Shown: positions 7,969 to 14,245 of the stretch, in pieces
Position numbering within the stretch: position 1 is the first letter of the stretch
How the letters are laid out: the number at the start of each line of letters is the position of its first letter
Source: Lachnospiraceae bacterium
GTDB taxonomy: Bacteria > Bacillota > Clostridia > Lachnospirales > Lachnospiraceae
NCBI GenBank assembly: GCA_003489085.1
Contig: DNJM01000217.1
Location: forward strand, 1-14,834
Direction of reading: 5' to 3'
Length of the DNA stretch: 14,834 nt
Program-made: the position numbers and the translations under genes
Notes under the pieces: model-generated
What the model was told of the DNA's origin: nothing
The model's input: the letters and a program-made list of their open reading frames with translations, nothing else
Database searches by the model: none

Positions 7969-9268
7969 CTATCAGACAGCTGAAAAATATATTTCTGATA
8001 TTCCTAAATTCACCAGTAAGAATTCCCTTGGCCATACCAGAAGATTTCTGGAGCTTCTTGGCTGTGGCGAAGGAATGTTTCCGGCCCGGATCATCCATGT
8101 GGCGGGGACGAATGGAAAGGGATCTGTCTGCATGTATCTGCAGGAACTGCTGAAAAGTGAGGGCAGGCGGGTAGGCAGTTTCTTTTCACCGCACCTGGTG
8201 AAAATGAATGAACGGATCCGGATCGATGGAAAAGAGGTCAGTGACGAAGAGTTCATAGAAAGCTTTCAGGCGGTACAGCGTACGATTGAAAGGATGAAAG
8301 CAGAAGGACTGGCGCACCCGACATTTTTTGAATTCCTGTTTGGAATGGCAATGTGGACATTCAAAGAAAAAAAGGTCGAGGACATTGTGCTGGAAACAGG
8401 TCTTGGCGGAAGGCTGGATGCAACTAATGTATTCCGGAAGCCGGCACTTACGGTGATCACTTCAATCAGCATGGATCATATGCAGTATCTGGGAAATACG
8501 ATTGCAGAAATTGCCGGTGAGAAGGCTGGGATTATCAAAGAGGGCGTCCCTCTTGTATATGATGGTACACAGGAGGAAAGTGCCCGCGTATTACGGGAAT
8601 ATGCGGCGAAGCGGCACGCACCATGTAGAGAAATCGGGAAAAATGCGTACGAAATTCTTAAAATCACGGAAAAAGATATTGCATTTTCAAGTTTGAATGC
8701 GTATTATGAAAATACCGTATGGACACTTGCAAATCCGGGAATCTACCAGGCAGAAAATGCCATGCTGGCTTTGACCGGAATGGAGATTCTATATGGAGAG
8801 GACAAGCATCTGCTGCAGTGGCAGAAGGTGCTGGCACAGGTGCACTGGGAAGGACGGATGGAGGAGATTCTGCCGAATGTATTTCTGGACGGAGCTCATA
8901 ATATCGGTGCAATAGAAGCATTTTCCCGGACACTGAAGGCGCAGCATACGACAGGAAAACGGGTGATTCTCTTTTCAGCCGTAAAGGATAAAGAATATGA
9001 AGAAATGATCCGCTGTCTCTGCAGTGAAGTACAGGCGGATACTTATATTCTTACAGAAATTGAAGATAAACGAAAGACAGAGATAGAAACACTTACAAGA
9101 TTGTTTCGGACATATACGGATCAAAAGGTCATACCGGAGCCGTCTCTGAAGAAAGCATTCGAGACAGCCCTTGCGGAAAAAGGGATAGAAGGCAGGCTGT
9201 ATTGTCTGGGTTCTCTTTATCTGGCCGGTATGTTGGAAGAACTGTTGGGGAGGCAGATATCATGTTAG
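7952..9268 (+). CDS. folC: Folylpolyglutamate synthase / dihydrofolate synthase
   Basis: A 438-residue Mur-ligase-family enzyme that adds glutamate to folates, and in many bacteria also to dihydropteroate, using ATP in the cytosol. Motifs in order: P-loop HVAGTNGKGSV (49-59), SFFSPHLVKMNERIRI (76-91), the folate-site LETGLGGRLDATN (147-159), SISMDHMQYLGNT (171-183), EKAGIIK (190-196), and FLDGAHNIGA in the C-terminal domain. The ATG lies inside the end of the upstream gene (17-base overlap) behind a purine-rich GAAGAGGAAGAA stretch, indicating translational coupling. The last codons overlap the next small gene. A valS-folC association is familiar in Firmicutes; here a membrane enzyme gene sits between them. 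Whether it is mono- or bifunctional cannot be judged by eye. Confidence 0.96.
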   Translation: MQKKTDYQTAEKYISDIPKFTSKNSLGHTRRFLELLGCGEGMFPARIIHVAGTNGKGSVCMYLQELLKSEGRRVGSFFSPHLVKMNERIRIDGKEVSDEEFIESFQAVQRTIERMKAEGLAHPTFFEFLFGMAMWTFKEKKVEDIVLETGLGGRLDATNVFRKPALTVITSISMDHMQYLGNTIAEIAGEKAGIIKEGVPLVYDGTQEESARVLREYAAKRHAPCREIGKNAYEILKITEKDIAFSSLNAYYENTVWTLANPGIYQAENAMLALTGMEILYGEDKHLLQWQKVLAQVHWEGRMEEILPNVFLDGAHNIGAIEAFSRTLKAQHTTGKRVILFSAVKDKEYEEMIRCLCSEVQADTYILTEIEDKRKTEIETLTRLFRTYTDQKVIPEPSLKKAFETALAEKGIEGRLYCLGSLYLAGMLEELLGRQISC

Positions 9269-9396
9269 ATTTTGATGAGGAACTGAAGAAATTCAAACCA
9301 AGTCTGGAAGTAGAGCAGATCGAGGACGCGGTCTATCAGGAGGATCTGACAGATATGACAGAGATTCTGCGGGAAATGATGCGCCAGTCAAAGTAA
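9262..9396 (+). CDS. Small acidic protein of unknown function (44 aa)
   Basis: I do not recognise this protein. It is 44 residues, strongly charged, with no membrane segment or cysteine: it starts MLDFDEELKKF, continues with an acidic stretch (EVEQIEDAVYQEDLTD), and ends in a basic helix-like EILREMMRQSK. It is probably mostly alpha-helical. A strong ribosome site GGGGAGG (9247-9253) stands 8 bases before the ATG, which overlaps the folC stop by 7 bases, so it is very likely translated and coupled to folC. An in-frame ATG exists at 9202, but it lies inside folC without a comparable site. It could be a partner or regulator of FolC or of the TPR protein; this is only a guess from position. Confidence 0.7.
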   Translation: MLDFDEELKKFKPSLEVEQIEDAVYQEDLTDMTEILREMMRQSK

Positions 9397-9437
9397 AGCA
9401 CAAAGGTTAGAATCATCAGAGATTGTGGGGAATACAA

Positions 9438-10790
9438 GTGGAATATCGGAAAAGACTCGAGTATCAGTCAAACTATTGGTATAATGATGGACTGAAAAAG
9501 GCAAAGATAAGGGATCTGACCGGCGCTATGGCATCTCTCAGGAGGAGCCTGCAGTATAATCGGGAGAACATTGATGCCAGGAATCTGCTGGGACTGGTAT
9601 ACTATGGCCGTGGGGAAGTGGCAGAGGCTCTGGTAGAATGGATTATCAGTAAGAATTTTAAGGCACATGGCAATATCGCAGAGTATTTTATCAGCCGTGT
9701 ACAGGAAAAGCAGACCGCACTGGAAGAAATTAATCAGGCAATTAAAAAATATAATCAGTGTCTGGTGTATTGCAATCAAAGCGGGGAGGATATGGCAATT
9801 ATCCAGCTGAAGAAGGTGGTGGCAGCACATCCTTCTTTTGTCAAGGCATACCAGCTGCTGGCGCTCCTGTATTTGAAGACAGAGCAGTATCCGAAGGCAA
9901 GACAGGCGCTGAGACGGGCACATAATCTGGATACTACGGATGATACGACACTGCGGTATCTGCACGAGCTGCATGCTTTAAGCCGTAAGAAGGAACCAGC
10001 CCTTAAGGAAGAGAAGGAGCACAGTGTTACATATCAGCTTGGGAATGAAACCATCATTCAGCCGGCGCAGGCAGTGGTCCGGGATAATTCAGCATCTGTG
10101 ACTTTTCTTAATATCCTGATTGGATTTCTGGTCGGAGCAGCTGTAGTCTGGTTTCTGATCGTGCCGGCCGTAGAAGCCACCAGATCCAGGAATGAAAGCA
10201 GACAGTCGGTAGAATACAGTCAGGAGATTGCGTCGCAAAAGGCGCAGGTCAGCGCCTTGAAGAAGGAACTGGAAAGCTACAGAACTGCAGGAGATCTGGC
10301 AGAAGCAGCCCAGGCAGACGCAGCATCCACGATCGAAAGCTATGAAGCATTGATGACGGTTGCCAGGCAGTATTCCTCCGGCGACTATAGTTATGCGGAT
10401 ATGGCCGAGAATCTGAGAAAGGTGAATGCGGGCAAGCTGGGAGAGGCCGGGCTGCAGAGATATAGCGATCTGGCAGAGGAAATCTATCCGACCGTATGCA
10501 ATCGGCTTTACCGGCAGGCAGAGGAGTACCATGATTCCGGAGATACGGCGAACGAGATCACTGTACTGGAAAATATTATCTCCATGCAGGAAGGATATGA
10601 AAACGGGGAGGCGCTGCTGGCTCTGGCGGACGCCTATACAGCTGCAGGTGAAGCGGATAAAGGAAAGGAAAAATACAATCGTGTGATTGAGCTGTTTCCG
10701 GATACCTCGAATGCTCAGAAGGCTCAGAAAGGGCTGGAAGGACAGGCGGCGAATGTATTCGGCAGCTCCTATTCCGATGATGAAGAATAG
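9438..10790 (+). CDS. Membrane-anchored tetratricopeptide repeat protein
   Basis: A 450-residue protein with one membrane helix at about 221-245 (VTFLNILIGFLVGAAVVWFL). The N-terminal 180 residues contain TPR-like helix pairs (about 12-78 and 100-175; for example AYQLLALLYLKTEQYPKARQ), predicted in the cytosol. After the membrane segment come a coiled coil (about 255-300) and a second TPR-like region (about 355-435) ending in an acidic tail. TPR proteins are scaffolds for protein complexes; the partner is unknown. I chose the GTG at 9438 because TGGGGA lies 6 bases upstream; a TTG at 9423 is possible but has a poorer site. It is the last gene of the operon, 41 bases after the 44-residue gene and just before a strong terminator. 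A role at the cell envelope would fit the LTA-synthase-family neighbour but is inference. Confidence 0.85.
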   Translation: MEYRKRLEYQSNYWYNDGLKKAKIRDLTGAMASLRRSLQYNRENIDARNLLGLVYYGRGEVAEALVEWIISKNFKAHGNIAEYFISRVQEKQTALEEINQAIKKYNQCLVYCNQSGEDMAIIQLKKVVAAHPSFVKAYQLLALLYLKTEQYPKARQALRRAHNLDTTDDTTLRYLHELHALSRKKEPALKEEKEHSVTYQLGNETIIQPAQAVVRDNSASVTFLNILIGFLVGAAVVWFLIVPAVEATRSRNESRQSVEYSQEIASQKAQVSALKKELESYRTAGDLAEAAQADAASTIESYEALMTVARQYSSGDYSYADMAENLRKVNAGKLGEAGLQRYSDLAEEIYPTVCNRLYRQAEEYHDSGDTANEITVLENIISMQEGYENGEALLALADAYTAAGEADKGKEKYNRVIELFPDTSNAQKAQKGLEGQAANVFGSSYSDDEE

Positions 10791-10803
10791 AGTACAAAGA
10801 GAC

Positions 10804-10836
10804 AAAGGATATGCAGAAGGATGCATATCCTTTTTT
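10804..10836 (+). terminator. Rho-independent terminator ending the valS operon
   Basis: A perfect 12-bp stem (10804-10815 with 10822-10833) closes a 6-base loop, and the U-tract runs to 10836. It lies 14 bases after the TPR gene and separates the valS operon from the sporulation genes. The A/T ends of the stem also give some termination potential in the other direction. Confidence 0.9.
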
Positions 10837-10891
10837 CGATATTATAGAAAGATGGCCATAGGGAATATGAATAACAGGGGAGTGACAGAAT

Positions 10892-11200
10892 ATGGATTAT
10901 CATGTGGAAGAGAATTGTCTGACGATCTTTCTTCCGGGGGAGGTTGACCACTGCAGTGCAGAAACCATTCGAAAAGAGGCGGATGAAGTAATCCGTAAAA
11001 AGCATATCCGGTATGTGATTTTTGATTTTGCGGATACAAAATTTATGGACAGCTCAGGTATTGGAGTCATTATGGGCAGGTACAGAACGCTCCGGCTGCT
11101 GGGCGGTGAGGTATGGGCAGTGCATGCCAATGAGAGAATGAAGAAAATCCTGAATATGTCAGGGGTAGCGAAAATAATCCGGTTATGTGAGGAGGAGTAG
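10892..11200 (+). CDS. spoIIAA: Anti-sigma-F factor antagonist SpoIIAA
   Basis: A 102-residue STAS-domain protein, slightly shorter than the Bacillus subtilis protein. It releases sigma-F in the forespore by binding the anti-sigma factor SpoIIAB, and is switched off when SpoIIAB phosphorylates it. The segment KFMDSSGIGVIMGRYR carries the phosphorylation site; by alignment with B. subtilis Ser58 the target here is Ser54. GEVDHCSAE near residue 16 matches the family's GELDH motif. The ATG follows AGGGGAGTG (10876-10884). It is the first gene of the three-gene spoIIA operon, with the spoIIAB start 4 bases after its stop. In B. subtilis the operon is driven by sigma-H; I could not find a convincing sigma-H promoter in the 55 bases between the upstream terminator and the gene. 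Confidence 0.97.
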   Translation: MDYHVEENCLTIFLPGEVDHCSAETIRKEADEVIRKKHIRYVIFDFADTKFMDSSGIGVIMGRYRTLRLLGGEVWAVHANERMKKILNMSGVAKIIRLCEEE

Positions 11201-11204
11201 AGTG

Positions 11205-11660
11205 ATGCGAGACACGAATGAAATGGAACTGAAATTTGACAGCTGTGCGGAGAATGAGGGCTTTGCAAGAGTAGCGGTGGCGGCCTTTATGACCCAGCTC
11301 AATCCAACGGTAGAAGAGGTATCCGATGTAAAAACGGCAGTATCGGAGGCAGTGACAAATGCCATTATTCATGGTTATGAAAATGAGATCCGAAAGATTA
11401 TCATACGATGCCGGATTGTAGGAAAGGAGCTTCAGATAGAAGTAGAGGACCAGGGCAAAGGAATAGCGGATGTAGCACAGGCGATGGAGCCTATGTTTAC
11501 TACACGCCCAGAACTGGACCGTTCCGGTATGGGATTCGCTTTTATGGAAGCTTTTATGGATGATCTGAGAGTGGATTCAGAGCCGGGAGTAGGTACAGTC
11601 GTGAAAATGTCAAAAAGAATTGGAAAAGGACGCGAGCTATGGACCACACAATCGCTTTAA
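11205..11660 (+). CDS. spoIIAB: Anti-sigma-F factor and serine kinase SpoIIAB
   Basis: A 151-residue GHKL-fold (histidine-kinase-like ATPase) protein. It holds sigma-F inactive before septation and phosphorylates SpoIIAA using ATP. Visible motifs are the N box EAVTNAIIHGYEN (48-60, with Glu48 and Asn52), the G1 box DQGKGI (82-87), and the ATP lid/G2 region TTRPELDRSGMGFAFME (99-115). I chose the ATG at 11205 because GAGGAGGAG lies about 7 bases upstream and the protein then aligns with B. subtilis SpoIIAB; the in-frame GTG at 11187 lies within the end of spoIIAA. The C-terminus overlaps sigF by 22 bases, keeping anti-sigma and sigma translation linked. Confidence 0.97.
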   Translation: MRDTNEMELKFDSCAENEGFARVAVAAFMTQLNPTVEEVSDVKTAVSEAVTNAIIHGYENEIRKIIIRCRIVGKELQIEVEDQGKGIADVAQAMEPMFTTRPELDRSGMGFAFMEAFMDDLRVDSEPGVGTVVKMSKRIGKGRELWTTQSL

Positions 11661-12352
11661 TCAAACGCTCACACGAGGGAGATGAACAAGCGAGAGCACA
11701 GCTGGTAGAGGAAAATATCGGTCTGGTCTGGTGCATAGTAAAAAGATTCTATGGAAGGGGAACGGAGGCGGAGGATCTTTTTCAGATTGGCAGTATCGGC
11801 CTTTTAAAAGCGATTGACAAATTCAATCTGGAATATGATGTAAAGTTCTCTACCTATGCGGTACCGATGATTTCCGGAGAAATCAAGCGTTTTCTAAGGG
11901 ATGACGGAATGATCAAGGTCAGCCGTACCTTAAAGGAACTGGCATATAAGGCAAGCCAGACCAGGGAAGCTTATGAAAAGGAGCATCACAGAGAACCCAC
12001 GGTGCAGGAAATAGCCGGGATTCTTCAGGTTTCCGAAGAGGACCTGGTTATGGCAATGGAATCTGCCGGGGAGGTTGAATCGCTGTCAAAACCGATCTAC
12101 CGGCAGGACGGGAAGGAGGTACAGCTTTCCGAACGACTGGAGACGAAGGAGGGGCAGGAAGAAGAGATTCTGAATCATATTGTTCTGGCAAAGCTTTTAG
12201 AAAGTCTGGGAAAAGAAGAACGGCAGTTGATCTATCTGCGGTATTTTGCGAATCAGACACAGTCAGAGGTAGGAAAAAAACTGGGAATCTCTCAGGTGCA
12301 GGTATCCCGGATGGAGAAAAAGATTCTGCGAAGTATGCGGGATCGCTTATAA
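11639..12352 (+). CDS. sigF: RNA polymerase sigma-F factor
   Basis: A 237-residue sigma-70-family factor that directs the first forespore-specific transcription. Region 2 is at about 23-90 (ENIGLVWCIVKRFYGRGTEA, EDLFQIGSIGLLKAIDKF, STYAVPMISGEIKRFLRDDG). Region 3 is at about 95-150 with TVQEIAGILQVSEEDL. Region 4 is at about 185-237, with LGISQVQVSRMEKKIL as the -35 recognition helix-turn-helix. SigF rather than the closely related SigG is supported by the position directly after spoIIAA-spoIIAB. The ATG overlaps spoIIAB and follows AAAGGA. The gene is followed by a 94-base gap that holds the likely promoter of the next operon; I see no good terminator there, so some readthrough into spoVA genes is possible. 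Confidence 0.97.
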   Translation: MDHTIALIKRSHEGDEQARAQLVEENIGLVWCIVKRFYGRGTEAEDLFQIGSIGLLKAIDKFNLEYDVKFSTYAVPMISGEIKRFLRDDGMIKVSRTLKELAYKASQTREAYEKEHHREPTVQEIAGILQVSEEDLVMAMESAGEVESLSKPIYRQDGKEVQLSERLETKEGQEEEILNHIVLAKLLESLGKEERQLIYLRYFANQTQSEVGKKLGISQVQVSRMEKKILRSMRDRL

Positions 12353-12389
12353 AAATGGATGTAGAAATGAAAAGACAGAACCATAGCAT

Positions 12390-12418
12390 GTATATTTTTT
12401 CTGACAGAAGCCATACTA
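12390..12418 (+). promoter_or_regulatory. Candidate forespore (sigma-G/F type) promoter of the spoVA operon
   Basis: GTATA at 12390-12394 and CATACTA at 12412-12418 are 17 bases apart and match the forespore consensus (a GNATR-like -35 and a CATNNTA -10 for sigma-G). A start near 12425 would leave a short leader carrying the ribosome site at 12432-12440. An alternative -35, GCATG at 12386, gives too long a spacer. An 11-base palindrome TTCTGACAGAA (12399-12409) lies inside the spacer. spoVA operons are known sigma-G targets in B. subtilis, which fits. Confidence 0.6.
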
Positions 12419-12446
12419 CTTTTAAATGATGAAAGGTGGGAACTGT

Positions 12447-12653
12447 ATGGAAAAGGCAAGAAAAAAGCTGCGGTTCTGTCTTCTTTTGGTGGTATTGGCA
12501 GCTGTGTTGGCAGGGGTATGGTATTATCAGGTGGTTTCTGAGGAGGGAAAAGTCAGTGAAGGGACCTTGGTGATGCATAGTGTAACCCGAAAAGGATATG
12601 GTATACCATCGGGGAAAAAGGAAACGGAGAGGAACTGGGTATGTCTGCGGTAA
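12447..12653 (+). CDS. Small single-pass membrane protein of unknown function (68 aa)
   Basis: I do not recognise this protein. It begins with a basic MEKARKKLR, then one hydrophobic helix at about 10-31 (FCLLLVVLAAVLAGVWYYQV), then about 37 polar residues with a basic end (KGYGIPSGKKETERN). This is a signal-anchor or a signal peptide without a lipobox cysteine. The ATG at 12447 has AAAGGTGGG (12432-12440) 6 bases upstream; an in-frame ATG at 12426 would sit at the predicted transcription start and is less likely. The end overlaps the spoVAA start by 13 bases, so the two are probably translated together. The forespore-type promoter just upstream makes it the first gene of the spoVA operon and suggests a role in the developing spore. 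No homologue comes to mind; B. subtilis has no gene between sigF and spoVAA. Confidence 0.65.
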   Translation: MEKARKKLRFCLLLVVLAAVLAGVWYYQVVSEEGKVSEGTLVMHSVTRKGYGIPSGKKETERNWVCLR

Positions 12654-13327
12654 AAGATAAGATCTATATCAAAGCGGAGCAGGACATTGAAGTAGATAAA
12701 CGGGATGTGACTCTGGGAGATATTGTTACGCTGGAATGTGTGAATCCGGCCGTACTGGCCCGGCTGAAGACAATGAAGGTTTTAAAGATTCCGGATCAGG
12801 GACAGCGGCGTTATGTGATGTCGGTGCTGCGGATCATCGAGCTGATCCATCAGTTGTATCCGGAAGCGGACGTAGAAAATGTAGGAGAAGTGGATTTCAT
12901 CATTACCTATGAAGATGGTCAGACACCGAACCGGCTGCTGCATGTTCTGAAGACCATCGGGATCATTCTGGTGACATTTATCGGAGCAGCATTTTCCATT
13001 ATGGCATTTAATAATGACGTTTCTACAACAAAAATGTTTGCGCAGATCTATGAACTGCTTACAGGGAGACCAACAGACGGGTTCACAATACTGGAGCTGA
13101 CTTACAGCATAGGACTTGTGGTGGGAATTCTGGTATTCTTTAATCACTTCGGCGGGAAGAAATTCTCTGTGGATCCCACGCCGATGGAGGTAGAGATGAG
13201 GCTGTATGAAAATGATCTGCAGATGACATTGATTCAGAATTATTCCAGAGAGCAGGAAGAAATTGATGCCGGAAATCCCAGTCCGAAAGGCCGTGCTTCA
13301 AAAGGACAGGGAGGAAGCGGAAAATGA
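12641..13327 (+). CDS. spoVAA: Stage V sporulation protein AA
   Basis: A 228-residue membrane protein of the SpoVA system, which moves dipicolinic acid into the spore and releases it at germination. Residues 1-98 form a soluble domain (DIEVDKRDVTLGDIVTLE resembles a SAF-like or small beta domain), followed by two membrane helices (about 101-122 and 152-170) and a polar tail rich in Gly, Ser and Lys. It is slightly longer than the B. subtilis protein because of this tail. GGAGAGGAA (12626-12634) lies 6 bases before the ATG. The stop overlaps the spoVAB start (ATGA). The name rests on its fold pattern and on being followed by spoVAB, spoVAC and spoVAD. Confidence 0.92.
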   Translation: MSAVKDKIYIKAEQDIEVDKRDVTLGDIVTLECVNPAVLARLKTMKVLKIPDQGQRRYVMSVLRIIELIHQLYPEADVENVGEVDFIITYEDGQTPNRLLHVLKTIGIILVTFIGAAFSIMAFNNDVSTTKMFAQIYELLTGRPTDGFTILELTYSIGLVVGILVFFNHFGGKKFSVDPTPMEVEMRLYENDLQMTLIQNYSREQEEIDAGNPSPKGRASKGQGGSGK

Positions 13328-13746
13328 CAGGATGGTTGATGCAGCTCCTTCTGGGAATCATTGGTTTCTCTGCAGGTGTGGCAGTAGCAGGAGGCTTGTT
13401 TTCCTTTATTATCGGTCTGGGTGTGATATCCGATTTTGCAGATCGGACACATACGGGAGATAAGGTCCTTTTATATGAAGAATGCACGGCGTTAGGAGGA
13501 ATCCTGGGAAATATTTTCTTTATCTATCAGATTCATATACCATATGGAGCAGTACTGGTTCCCGTCTTCGGTCTGTTTTCCGGAATCTTCGTGGGCTGCT
13601 GGTACATGGCGCTGGCGGAGATTCTGAATATTTTTCCGATTTTTATTCGGCGGGTAAAGATTCTGAAGGCGATTCCGTATCTGATTCTGGGAATGGCATT
13701 TGGAAAGGGATTCGGAGCACTGCTCTATTATTTTAGCCGCTGGTAA
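13324..13746 (+). CDS. spoVAB: Stage V sporulation protein AB
   Basis: A 140-residue, almost fully hydrophobic protein with about four membrane helices (roughly 5-35, 50-70, 74-95, 115-137). GCWYMALAEILNIFPIFIRR between the third and fourth helices is typical of SpoVAB. It is a component of the SpoVA apparatus in the inner spore membrane; its exact role is not known in the family. The start overlaps the spoVAA stop by 4 bases. Length matches the B. subtilis protein. Confidence 0.95.
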   Translation: MTGWLMQLLLGIIGFSAGVAVAGGLFSFIIGLGVISDFADRTHTGDKVLLYEECTALGGILGNIFFIYQIHIPYGAVLVPVFGLFSGIFVGCWYMALAEILNIFPIFIRRVKILKAIPYLILGMAFGKGFGALLYYFSRW

Positions 13747-13774
13747 CAGCGGTATGGCAACAGGAGGCAAAAAG

Positions 13775-14245
13775 ATGACACAGGAACAGAAACAGAAGCA
13801 GGCGAAGGCCTATGAACAATACGTCAAGGAGAAGACGCCGGTTCACAATCTGTATAGCAATATGGCGAAGGCCTTCATTACCGGAGGCGTGATCTGTATG
13901 ATCGGACAGGGAATCATGAATTACTGCAAATCCTTAGGAATGGATCAGGATACCTGCGGGGCATGGACCTCACTCCTTTTAGTACTTTTGAGCGTGGTTC
14001 TGACCGGATTTAACCTTTATCCAAAGATCGGAAAATGGGGCGGCGCCGGTGCGCTGGTTCCGATTACAGGCTTTGCGAATTCTGTGGCAGCACCGGCAAT
14101 TGAATATAAGAAGGAAGGACAGGTATTCGGAATCGGCTGTAAAATCTTTACGATTGCGGGCCCGGTGATCCTGTATGGGATATTGACGTCCTGGGTATTG
14201 GGGATTCTGGCCTATGTCCTGATGAAGCTGGGGGGGATGTGGTAA
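13775..14245 (+). CDS. spoVAC: Stage V sporulation protein AC
   Basis: A 156-residue membrane protein. In B. subtilis SpoVAC acts as a mechanosensitive channel component for dipicolinic acid release. A lysine/glutamine-rich N-terminus (1-20) leads to several membrane helices (about 31-51, 64-82, 120-150), with the family-typical LYPKIGKWGGAGALVPITGF and FANSVAAPAIEYKKEG between them. I chose the ATG at 13775 because AGGAGG (13762-13767) lies 7 bases upstream; an in-frame ATG at 13700 lies within spoVAB and has no such site. The gene begins 28 bases after spoVAB and its stop overlaps the spoVAD start. Confidence 0.96.
   Translation: MTQEQKQKQAKAYEQYVKEKTPVHNLYSNMAKAFITGGVICMIGQGIMNYCKSLGMDQDTCGAWTSLLLVLLSVVLTGFNLYPKIGKWGGAGALVPITGFANSVAAPAIEYKKEGQVFGIGCKIFTIAGPVILYGILTSWVLGILAYVLMKLGGMW

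Noticed and set aside
10840..10875. Sigma-H promoter for spoIIAA (GAAAGAT at 10847 with GAAT at 10869, or AGGGAATAT at 10860)
   Set aside because: The first pair has a mismatched -35, a spacer about one base short, and would start transcription inside the ribosome site. The second -10 fits well but has no -35 at the right distance. A real promoter probably lies here but I cannot place it.
12376..12403. Terminator after sigF (CAGAA paired with TTCTG before the spoVA genes)
   Set aside because: Only five base pairs with an 18-base loop and no U-tract after the stem; the T-run is inside the loop side. Better explained as promoter sequence.
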